DNA of 46,466 nt from Pirellulales bacterium (GTDB taxonomy: Bacteria; Planctomycetota; Planctomycetia; Pirellulales; Thermoguttaceae): assembly GCA_016931995.1 (NCBI GenBank), contig JAFGDS010000035.1, forward strand, positions 1-46,466. The letters run 5' to 3'. Below, piece after piece: positions 5,312-17,300 of the stretch. A program made the position numbers and the translations under genes. Under the pieces are notes generated by a model. That model did no database searches and was not told the origin of the DNA. It was given only the letters and a program-made list of their open reading frames with translations. Within the stretch, counting starts at the first letter, position 1; every line of letters begins with the position of its first letter.

Positions 5312-8300
5312 TCACTCCAACAGGGCGTCGACGACGGGCGGGGCCGGACGCAGGGATTTCAGGCGTTTTGGCGAGGCCGAGGAAGCGGGCAATTGCCGCG
5401 GGCCGATGAATCCACGATCGGCCACGGCGCTGGCATCGCCCGTTGGGTCGTCGCCGGTCCAGTTGGCGGCGAGAATCGCGAGGTCCAGGTCGTCCACGCG
5501 GCGGTCGGCGTTGAAGTCGCCCTGGGCCCAGATCTTGTCGGACGCAAGCCAGTTCGAGGCGAGCGCGGCCGCGTCCGCGCGGCCCACCCGGCCGTCGAAA
5601 TTGGCGTCGCCCGGGATGGGCAGTTGCTGGCCCAACCGGCTGGCCAGGATCGCCAGGTCCAGGTCTTCCACGCGTCCGTCGCCGTTGAAGTCGGCGGCCA
5701 GGTCGGCGCCCGATTGCAGCCACAAGGAGGCGAGCACGGCCAGATCCCGTTGGTCGACCATGCGATCGCGGTTGGCGTCGCCGGTCACCACGTTCACGTG
5801 GAAGACGAACGCGCCGCCGGGATTGCCGTCGCCCGAGGGGCCAAGGCTCGCGCCGCTGCGCCATTCGCCGTCCAGCGCGTCGCCGAACGTGTCCGCCACG
5901 TCGTCGGAGAGGATGAGCCAGAGCCGATCGACGGCCACGGGCATGGCCAGCTCCCACGTGGCCGTCCAGGTTTGGGCGTCGTAGTGGAACCCGCTGGTGG
6001 CGTACTCGGGCACGACCGCGCCGCGGATCTCCAGGTCGTCCTGGGCGACGACCACGTCCTCGCTGAAGGTGATCCGCACGCGGTCGATGCGGGTCCAGGG
6101 CAGCGGGGTCGTTTGGTCGGGACCAAAGGGCACGGCGTAGCCGTCGGCGTGGGCGAAGGCCGCCGTCCAGCCGGAGGAGGCCACGGCCACGCCGGTGACC
6201 GTCGGCGGGGCGTCGTCGTCGAGGTTGGTGACGCTCACGTCGGGCGCGTCCAAGCCGGCATACCCGGGGTCGTCGCTCGCGGCCGGCGCGAGCACGATCG
6301 TGTAGCCCACGCCGCCGTCGGCCGCGTCGTCGTCCTGGCCGATCACCGTGACCGTCCGTGGTTGGTCCCAGTCGTCGGGCGTGAAGACCAGTTGCGCGAC
6401 GGAGGGAAGACCCTCGGCTGGATTCGAAGACGAGACGGCGATCGTGACCGAGGCGCTCGGGCGGCTGTGGAGCACGACGGTGAACGCGTCGGTTCCGCCG
6501 GCCTCGGTGGTGACCAAGCCGGTCTTGGGTTCGACCAGGATCCCGGCCGTCGGGTTGATCGTAGTGGTGAAGACATATGGCTCGCCCGGCGGTCCGTCGT
6601 TGTTGTTGAACGGCTCGCTCACGGCGGGACCCGCCTGGCCCAGGTAGAGCCGCACGAGCCCGTCGGCCGAGCCGACCAGCAGATCGACGATTCCGTCGTC
6701 GTTGAAATCGGCCGCGACGGGGCGCGACCGCGGCGTGCCGGGCAGGTCGAGGGGCAGCCCATCGGCCAAAACAGCCTGGACGGGCCCGAACGCCGGCTGG
6801 GCGTCGGTGCCCACGTTGGCGTGGAAGAGGATCTGCCCATCGGTGTTGCCCACCACGAGGTCTTTCCGGCCGTCGGCGTCGAAATCCACCACGGCGACGC
6901 TTGCTCGCCCGCTGGGCACGATCAAATCGGTCGATCCGTCGGTGAGCACGTCGTCCGCGTGGAAGTCCGGCGCGCCGGCAAGAGCCTGGTCGATGAGGAC
7001 GTGGACGCGGCCGTCCATGCCGCCGATGACGAGATCGAAACGGCCGTCGTTGTCCCAATCGACCACGTCGAGCGTCGCGCGGCTGCCGACGTCCAGCGCG
7101 GCCTTCGCGCCGGGCGAGCCGACCTGCACCATGCCGGCCGAGACAAATCGCGGCTGGGCGCTGGCGCCCACGTTGGTGAACAGTTCGATCATGCCGTCGG
7201 CGCGGCCCACCAGCAGGTCTTGCCGACCGTCGCGGTCCCAATCGGCCACGCGGGGGAATGCGCCCAGGCATCCGCCGCCGGGCACGGAGACCGGTTGGCC
7301 GGAATCGAGCAGGGCCACGCCGGCCGCTTCAAACACGGGCGCGGCGGCCGTGCCCACGTTCAGGTACACCCGGACCTGCCCCTGGCCCGATGCCGTCTTC
7401 TCGCCGACCAGGAGATCGGCCAGTCCGTCGGCGTTCCAATCGGCCACGGCGGGCACGGAGTATTCGTCGACGGCCAGGTCGGCGCCGTCGGCCTGGACGA
7501 ACACGGCCGGCGCGAGGGCCGGGAAGCCGAACGTGATCCGTCCGCCCGAGCCGCCGCGGAGCAGGTTGCCCGCCACGTCGGACAAAAGACTGCCGTCGAG
7601 CGTGATTTCGTAGTTTCCGCCCGGCAGCGCCCCGGCAAACGACTCGAGCGAGAGCGTCAACGTGTTGGTTGCCGCGTCGTACGAGAACTGATCGGCCGAA
7701 AGCGCGATGGGCCCCTCGGCCAGGTGTTCCAGCGACACGGCCGCGAGGATCGATCCGTTGGCCAGCATCGCCGCGATCGCCATGGGTTCGGAAAAGCGGA
7801 TCGCGATACGGTCGGTCGAAGTCGCGGTGAATTGCAGCGGCGCATCGACCTCGAGCACCATCGGGTTGGACTGATCGACGAACACGTCGAAGAAGCTATC
7901 CACCCAGTTGCCCGCCGCGTCGGTCGCCCGGGCGCGGAGGCGATGGGTCCCCGCGGCGGCAAACGCGATGGGGGCCGAGAAGGACGTGCCGTTCACCGTG
8001 GCGGGACCCAGGTCCACTCCGGTGGTCGCGTCGCGCAGGGTCACGGCAAGGCCGGTCTCGGCCAGCGTGCCGGAGAACGTCACGGCCAGGACGTTGGTCC
8101 GCCCGTCGATCGCGGATTCGCCCGTGTCGGGCGAGATGGTTAGGCCGGCGGCCGCGGCGGGCGGCTGGGTGTCCATCGTCCACGCGAGCGACGCGGCGTT
8201 CGTGCTGGGGTTGCCCGCCAGGTCGCGCACGACGCCGGGCGAGAGGACCAGCTCGTACGCGCCGTCCAGGGCCGTGAGTGCGCCCAGCGGCGTCAAGAGA

Positions 8301-11300
8301 TAGGTCGTGCCCGAGACGTGTGAAAGCGTCGCGCCCGGTCCGAGCAGATCGGCTCCGCCGTCGCGCGACAGCGCGGCTAGCGCCGGATCGAACGACGCCG
8401 GATCCACCAGTTCGGAGAGCGTAATCGACAGACTCGTCACGGGCGTGTTGACAATCGGACCGACGCCGAGCACGAGGTCCACGGTCGGGCCGGTCGTGTC
8501 CACGGTCCAGGCGAACGTCCTTTGGCCGACGCCGGGGTTGCCTTCGAGGTCCTCGACGCCCACGGCGGATACCACGAGTTGGTAGGCCCCTTCGTCGGCG
8601 GTCACGTCGGCAAAGGGTCCCACGCGGAACGTGGCGGGCCCGGTTTGCGTGAACGAGAGACCCTCGCCCAACAGATTCGCGCCGCCGTCGCGGGTGAGCA
8701 GGAAGTCCTCGACGCCCAGCGTGCCGGGCTGGATCGGCTCGGAAAAGGTGACGTCGATGAACCCGAGCGGGAGTTGGGTCGCGCCGGAGGGGATTCCCGC
8801 CACGGCGACGATGCCGGGCACGTCGCCCAGGGCGACCCACTGGATGGACGCGGCGCCCGTGCCGGCGTTGCCCAGCGGATCGGCCACGCCCGCGGCGCTG
8901 GCGGTGAACGTATACGACCCCGGTTCGGCGGTCCACGCGGCCAGGCCGGCGATCCGGTAGACCGCGCCGCCGACATGGCCGATCGAGACGCCGGCGCCCA
9001 GCAGGTTGGGCCCGCCGTCGCGCGACAGGACAAAATCGGCGGCGGTCAGCGTTGCCAGATCAATCGGTTCGCTGAAGGTGACATCGACCGCGACGACCGG
9101 CTCGACCTGGGGCTCGTCGCCGGGGCCGTCGATGGCGACCACCACGGGCCCGACCTGATCGCGGGGCGCGTAGGTGAGCGTGTACGCGTGGACGCCGGCG
9201 GTGGCCATGCGGTCGAACAGGTGCAGATTGTCTTCGTCGAGCGGCCGGCGGCCCAACTCGATGAACGTGCGGTCCGTCTGCCAGAAGTTGTCCAAGGGCA
9301 CCAGCGTGCCATCGTCGCGCCGGACCTCGACAAGCTGGAACTCGCTTCCGCCGGGATCGCTCATGCGGAGGTAGTTCCAGCCCTCGGTCGCGCTCAGGGT
9401 GAGCTGGACCACGCGATCGGCGGCCGTCACGAGGCCATCGGCCGCCGCATCCTCGGCCAGGGCCACCGGCTCCACGCGGCCGTCGGACAGATGCACGGTG
9501 TCGGGCAGATCGTGGAACCACTCGCTCGCGCCCGGCACTTGCGTGAAGTCGGCCACGTCGTTGGTGAGGAAATCGGGAAGTCCGTCCTCGTCGGCTCGGT
9601 CGGCGTGGACCACGTGGATCATTTCGTGGATCTCGACGCTCTTGACCAGCGACAGCCGCGGGTCGCCCAGGCCGTCGAGGTGCTCGAAGGTGGCCGCGTA
9701 GTCGATGAACTGGCCCTGCAGCGTCGAGGCAAGCCACCACGTGGCAATCTCGATGCTGCCCGGGGCGACGTCGCCGAAGTCGGCCGTAAGCGACGGCGTC
9801 ATGTTCTGGCCGGCCACCTCCGTGGCGAGGATATCGAAGTCGATCAGGAGGCCCTTCTCGTTCTCGAGGATCTCGGGCTGGGCCGAGGTGATCGTGAGAT
9901 TGCGCGCCGCGCCGGCTCCGTGGTTTTGCACCATCACCGCCAGGGCGAACGGCTGCGAGGGCTCCACCTCGTCCGTCCAGGGATCGTCGGCATAGACGTC
10001 CCGCTGGTGGAAGTACTTCACGTCGAGCGCCGCGTCGGGATGCACGGTCATCCAGACGGGCTCCAAGGGCACGATCACCCGATGTCCCTCGTGGACGTAC
10101 GAGAGCGTGCCGCCGATGCCGAAAAGCGCCGGCGCCGTGGGGGCGGCCGCGTCGGTGGGCACGATCAGCCACGAGGCATTGCCGCTCGCGCCGGGACCGA
10201 CCGTGCCCGTGCCGTCCACCGCGCCGATGTCTTCCAGCCGGGGCGCGTGGATGCCGAACCGGTCGGTCACGTCGTTGTGCTCCAGGTCGACGATCTGGAT
10301 GCTCACCAGGACGTCTTCCAACGGCATGTCCGCGTCGTTGTTGACGAGTTCCAGTCCGGCGTCGAAGGCGGACCGCGTCATCACGGCCTGCTGGTCGATC
10401 CGCAACCGGACGTGGGCGCAGACGCCCTCGCCGTCGGCCTGGTCGCCTTGGGTGTCGCCGCAGCCGCAGCCGCCGGCGTCGCCCTGTTGCGTCGGGGCAT
10501 CGCCGGCCGGCGGGTTGAAGACGAGCCCGAGCTTGGCCATCTCGTCGCGAAGCAGCTCCTGGACCTGTTCGGCGGAGAGCGACAGGATGGGCGCGCTGGC
10601 GGCATCCCCGCCGGGCGCCGCCGCGGCGCCGCTGCAACTGTGCGCCGGCGGGATGAGATACTTGCGGGTTTCGACGTCGGGCGTGGTGGGGTCGTCGAAG
10701 GGGCTGACCGTGATGCCGAACGCGCTTACGTAGATCTCGAAGTACACGCCCTCCGAGTCGAGGCGGATTTGGAGTCCGGTGTCGGTCGAGTACGTCACGA
10801 TGATGCTGACCCCGCCGAACAGTCCACCGGATACGCCCACGAGCTCGACCTCGACGGGCGTAATACCGCCTTCCTTTTTCGCCTCGACCTGGCCCTTGGC
10901 GCCGATGTCGAACCCGACGCGGACGGTTCCGTTGAGCGAGGCGCGGGGGTTGTCCATGCCGCATCCGCTGGAGACGGTTCCGCGCAGGCCGGCCGACAGC
11001 GACGCCTGCGCGCCCAGGAACGCGGAGCCGGAGAACGTGGCCTCGCTTCCGTCGGGCAGGGGCTCGCTGAGCGAGACGCCGACGTTGAAGCCCGGCCCGG
11101 CCCGCAGCACGGCGTTCACGCCGGCGGTGGCCCGAAACTCGAGCCCCGTGCTCTCGTCCTCCTTGCAGCACAGGATGAGCTGGCCCTTGGCCTCGACTTC
11201 TAGCCCGACGGAGACCAGGGTCATCGCGATGGCCGCGTTGATGGCGGCTTCGGCGGCTTCGACGGCCGGCTTGAACCAGCCCGACAGGTCCACCTCGCCG

Positions 11301-14300
11301 AGCGTCTTCTCCTCGCAGTCGCATTCGATCTCGCCGTCGAACTCGAAGGGGATGAAATCGACGCCGGGGAACGCGACCGGGTTGATCGTGACCCCGCCGG
11401 GACCCCCGGCTCCGGGTGGAACCTCGCAGCCCGGCACGTCCAGGTTCGTGATCGAGATGCCCGCGCTCTTCTTCACCTCCTCGGGACCGCAAAGATATGA
11501 GTGGTCCACTCCGGCGGGAATGCCGCAGGGCATCGACGGATCGGCCGCGTCGCCCGAGCCGGCCGCGTCGACCGACAGCCGCTCGATCAAGACGGGGATC
11601 GTGAGCGAACTCTTGGCTGGCAAGAGGCCGATGTCGCTCACCAGCGGCGTGATCCGGTACATCGGATGGTCGCCAAAGCGGAATCGCGTGTTCTCGGCGG
11701 CGATGAGGCCGTGGTTCTCGATCGTCATGTCCACCTGCATCGTCTGACCCGGCGCGGTCAGGGGAGCCAGATCGATAAGCGGCGGATCGACCGTCACCAC
11801 CGGCGCGGGCACGTTGGTCTCGAACACGGTTTGGATCGAGATCCTCGTCCGGTCCTGGATTTCGGTTTCCTCGACTTTCCAGATGTACTTGACCGTTTGC
11901 TGCGTGAGGAAGGCCAGGACGGGCGTGGTCTGACCGGCGGTGACGAAGACGGTCTTGCGGCAATCGCCGTGCGCCTCCGCGCGGACGTCGAGCGTGTAGT
12001 AGCCCTCGGGCACGTCGGAGAAAACCGCGTCGCCCTGCGCGTCGGTCGTCGCCCGGGCAATCTCGGCGCCGGTGACCGCGTCCAGAAGCGCGACCGTCGC
12101 GCCGGCCAGCGAGGGCGCTTCGGCGGTGAAGTAGTACAGCTCGTCGATGGCGGTGACCGCAAGGTCGCCCTTGGCCTCGGAGACCACGCGGAACGTAAAG
12201 GGCATCGACAGGGCGCTGTCCGACGCGGTCAGGGCAAGGTTGCCCTGGTAGGCCGTCAACGGCAAGTCCGCCGGGGGCGTGAGCGTGAGGGTCACGGAGG
12301 CCGACTCGCCCGGCGCGAGCGACGGCATAACGGCGGGCGTGGCCAGCGCGAGCCAGGAGACCGCCGGCAGCGTCACGTCGATCGGTCCGGTGGCCGCGCC
12401 GCCCCGGTTGGTCACGGTGAACTCGACCGTCCGCTGACCGCCCCGCAATACGGCCGCCACCAGCTCGGCCGCGTCGGCGACTAGCTCGGAATGAAACGCC
12501 GTGACGCTCACGGCCAATGGCACGTCGATCGACGCGCCCTCGGACGAGGTGAGCCGAAGCGTCACCATGGCCGATGGGACCGACGCGTCCGCGGCGTGGA
12601 CCTCGAAGTCGATCGGCAGCGCGGCCATGCCGCCCAGCAGGTTGCCCTGCGGCAGCGAGATCGTCACGTCGAGATTGGCCGGCACGTCCAGCAGCTCGAA
12701 CTCAATATCCGTAAGCGGAACGTCGGCAAGATTGTGGAGCGTCAACTGTCCTTGGACCGTTTGGCCCTGGATCACCGCGACAGCGGCGCCGGGTGGCTGG
12801 GCGCGCATGCCCAGCAGGGTGAACGCGTCCTGCACGGGGGCGGACGCCTCGCCGGGATGGGCCGCGCCGACGGTGTAGTAGCCCGCCTCGCCGGGCAGGG
12901 GCGTGAAGTTGACGCTGAACTGTCCCTGGGCATTGGTCAATGCCGAGATGATCCGGCGCGTGCCGCGGACCTCGAGATGGATATTGACCAGGACGAACGC
13001 GGCGGGCAGGTGCGTGTCGGTCGCGGTGGCCGTGCCCGAGAGCGCGACGGTCGTGCCCGCCAGGGCGGTTTCCGTCTGCGTGGCGACCGTGGCGGTGTAG
13101 GCCGCCTCGACCTGGATGGGGCCGAACACGCGCGTGTTGTTCGTCTCGATGCCTTCGGCCACCGTGCCGGCTAGGTCCGTCACGACGACAACCCAGTACT
13201 CGCCCGACTCCCGCGGGGCGCGAAACGGCAGCGTCCGGCTGTAGGAATTCAGTCCGGCCGTGAGGGGCAGCGCGCCGACAAACTCGTACGTGCCCAGGAG
13301 CACGTCGTTTCCGACGAACGGGTCACTCGACAAAAACACGCGATCTTGCCACGAGCCGGGGAACTCGTCCTGGGCGTTGGACCCGACCGCCGCGGCGAGG
13401 CCCTCGTTGGCGACCCGGTAGGCGAGGTCGAAGTACGTCTCGGAGAGCACCGTGCCCGGCGCGGTCAACTGGGTGATGACCAGGTCCGGCAAGTCGACGT
13501 CCGAGACGACCACCACGTCCGTGCCCGACGTGAATCCATCCGCCGAGGCGGTAAGCGCGACCGTCTGGTTGCCATCCGATTCGCCGTCTTCGATCGTGTC
13601 GACCGAGAACGTGTAGGACGCCTGACCGGCGGGGATGACCACGCTTCCAGGCGCGGCAAGCTCTCCGGGGTCGCTGGAGACGAGCGTCACCGAAAGCGGC
13701 CCGGCGGTGTCCGTGTTGCGCGAGACGGTGACCGACGCGGCGGGCGAGAGCCCTTCGGCCACGAGGTCCTTCTGGATGACCACGGTAAGCGCTGGGCCGT
13801 CGTCGTCCGCGATCGTGATGGGGGCTTGCACCGCGCCGGTGGCCAGCGGGAAGCCGAGGTAGCAGGTCGGCGTGGCCGTAAGTGCGACGGATTGCGGCCC
13901 ATCCACGAGGGCGTCGTCCACGGCGTCCAGCCACACGTCAACCGACGTTGCCCCCGCCGGAATGACGACCGATTGGGGCGCGACCAACTCGGTCGTGTCG
14001 CTTGACGAAAGGAGCACGGTCATGGCGGCCGTACCCGCCGGGCTGCGCGTGATCGTGGCCAGGATCGCATGTTGGCCGGCGCCCTCGCTGGCGGTCGAAC
14101 GATCCAGCGCGAGCCCCATCCGCGGCGCGTCGTTGTCCAGGATGTCCACCGCGTCCGTGCCGGAGATGAAACCGGGGGCACGCGCCTCGACGGTGATCTC
14201 GCGGGTGAGCTTCACCAGGTCGTCATCCACGGCCGTGATCTCGAACGCGATCGTGGCCTCGTTGGCGGGGATCACCACGTCGTCGGGCAGCTCGAGCACG

Positions 14301-17300
14301 TCCAAAAGCGACGCCGAGAAGAGCACGGTGAGCGGATCGGCCGAGACGGTGTCGCGCGTGACCGAGACCGTCCACGTGTCGCCTTCGGTCGCCTCGTCGA
14401 ACGCGAGGTCGATAAACAACCGCGGCACGTCCACGTCCACCACAACCACGCCGGCCACGCCGACGACCATGTCCGGGGCCTGGGCCTCGATTGCCACGGC
14501 CTGGTCGCCGTCGACCACGCCGTCGGAGAGCACGCCGATATCGAACGAGACCGACTTCTGGCCGGCGGGAATGGTGACTGTCGCCGGCGCGCTCAGCTCC
14601 GTCGGGTCGCTGGGCGTGAGCATCACCACCAGCGGCGCGGCCGTCGGGCCGCTCCGCGTGACCGTGCCGCGCAGGGCCACCGCGCCGGCGTCCTCGGCGA
14701 CGTGGGTCTTCGACAGGGCCAGCGAGAGCGCCCCGGGCACCTTGGTGACCTGACCAGCCACCGCGGCGTTGTTGCCCTCGCTGAGCTCGATCACGTTGTG
14801 GTCTTGGTCCACCACGACCACGAATCGCAGCTCGCCGATGGGCACCGTGCCGGGTACCATTACCGCTTCCGTTCGCACGATCGGCGGATCGCCGGCCGCA
14901 AACGGCCCGGAACGGATGAATCGGCCCAAGAGCAGATCGCCGCCGGGCGCCGCGTCGGTGGAGAGATACACGGCCTCGACCCACGTACCCTCGGCCGGCT
15001 GCGTGCCCTGGTTGGCCACGGACCAGCTTACCGACACCTCCGTGCCCGGCGTGGCCACGGCCGGCGCGACCACGTCGCCCACGACCAGGTCGGGAAGCGG
15101 CGGCAGCGTCAGCGAGATCGGCCGGGCCAGGACGTTGTTCGCCTCCGAGGCTTCGACCACGCCGCCCTGGGCGTCGGTCTGGACGATTACGTAATACCCG
15201 CCCTCGACCGACGACTCGGAGAGCGGAATGGCAACCAGTTCGTTCCGGACGTACTCGCCCGCCGCGTCCAGGACCGCGGGCCCCGCCGTCGTTGTCAGGA
15301 GCGTGTCGCCCGCGTCGAGCACCGCGTCGGTGGAGAGCCAGACGCGATCGGTCCACGGCGCTTGGGCCGGCGCCGTGCCGAGGTTGTCCACGATCCAGCC
15401 CACCTCGATCGTTTGGCCGAACAGGGCCGCGCCGGGCGCGACCAGACTCGCCGGATCGGTCGGGTCAAGCGTCAAATCGGGCAGCGACACGGTGAACTGG
15501 CCGGCGAAGGCCGCGGCCATGGCGTTGCCGGCTTGATCCAGCACGTCCGGGCCAATCAACAGCGAGTAGGTGCCGTTGGCCGATTGCGTGTTGAATCGCA
15601 TCCGGTACGCGTTTCCTCCGAGCGGTTGGATGGCCGTAATGGCCAGGGGCGATCCACCGGGCGACAGAAGCGTCACGTCGCCGGCGGTCAGCGTCGCCGA
15701 TTGGATCGTCTCGGTGAACATCACGTCCACGAAGCTCACCGCTTGGCCCACCGTGCCCGAGGGAACCACGCCGGCGACGGACGGGGCCGTCTTGTCGATG
15801 GAAAACACCGCCTGATGCGCGACGAGCATCGCGTTGCCCGACAGGTCGCTCACCGCAGGTCCCAGGCTCACCGTGTAGTCGCCCTCGGCCGATTGCTCGG
15901 CGAGGTCGATCTGGAACGTCCGCTCGTCGAGCGTCGAGACCGTGAACTGTTGCGGGTCCAGCGGGCCCGACGGGCCGGCGATCGCCACGTCGTCCGTCGT
16001 GAAGCTACCGGCGAGCATCGGCTCGTTGAATTGGACGGTCAGTCGCGAGACGTTCTGCTTGGTTTTTCCGACGGGCGAGAGACTCGCGACATAGGGCCGG
16101 GTCGCGTCGGGCAGGAGGGTAATGCTGAAATCGCGAGGCGAATTCATCTGGTTGCCGGCGACGTCCTTCACGTCTGGACCGACGACGAAGCTGTACGCGC
16201 CCGGGGTGACCTGATACGCGAAGTCGATGCGGTATCCGCCGGCGACAGGCACGATTGCCAGCGGGAGGACCGGCACGCCGCCCTGGCGGGTGATTCTGAC
16301 GTCGTCGACGCTCAGCGTGCCCGGGTCGATTGACTCATTAAAGGCAATGGTCTGGCTTCGCCACGGCGCCTGGGCCGTGCCGTGACCGGTCGTGACATAC
16401 GGGACATGCGTGTCGATCGTCACGGTGAGAACGTGCTGAACCACCGCGCCGGCCGCCGGCGTAAAGCGGGCGGTGACGGGATACACGTTGTCGGCGAGCG
16501 CCGGCACGGCAAAGGCGTGGACGCCGCCCGCGGCCACGAGCCGGGTGAATTCCGGCGTCCCATCGCCGTTCAAATCCAGATCGATTCGCCCGGCCTCGTT
16601 GACGGTGACGTGGAACGTCGGCGCCGGAACGAACGTGATATTGTCGGACTCGGACATGCCGGTGTCCCACGATCCGGGCAGATCGACCGCGACGGTGGCC
16701 GGCCGCGCGTCGAGGTCGAGCATGGCGTCGTAGTCCGCGCCGCCCAGGAGCGGATTACCCGACAGATCGCTCACCGCGCCGGCGAGCGTGCCGTTGATGC
16801 CCAGCCGGTAGCGTTCGTCGGGCAGGGGGCTGGCGGTCAAGAGCGTCGCCGTGCCGGAAAGCGGATCGAACGCGATCGAACCGATCAAACCCGACACGTC
16901 CACGTCGTTGGCGTCGCCCAACGCGCCGTCGCCGCCGCTGGCCGCGAGGGTGTAGTTGTCCAGGTCGGTGACCGTCGCGGGGTCCAGCCCGCCCAGATCA
17001 AAGAACACGACCGAGACGCCCACCGGCGCGATCGTCGCGCCGAGCACGACCGGCCCGAGCTCGTCGGGATTGAGGCCGACGATCCGCTGGGCCGCGGCGG
17101 TCATGGGGTTGCCCGCCAGATCGGTCACGTTCGGTCCCACGGTAAAGACGTAGTTGCCCTGGGCCAGCAGCATCGGGAAGTGGACCGTGTACTGGTCGGC
17201 CTCGCCCGAAAGCGACGCAATCGCGATGGGATCGCCGGGCAGCTCGGCCAGCGCGACGTCGGCGAGCGTGAAGGTCGCGGCGTCCAGCGGCTCGTCGAAC

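Noticed and set aside
5156-8143. 995-codon plus-strand open frame, and similar long ones at 8522-11203, 14069-16333, 16382-18178 and 18931-21009
   Set aside because: They are antisense to giant genes whose products show clear domains, signals and repeats. Their translations are low-complexity (Arg/Gly/His/Val/Asp-rich) with no domains, as expected from mirrored GC-rich codons.
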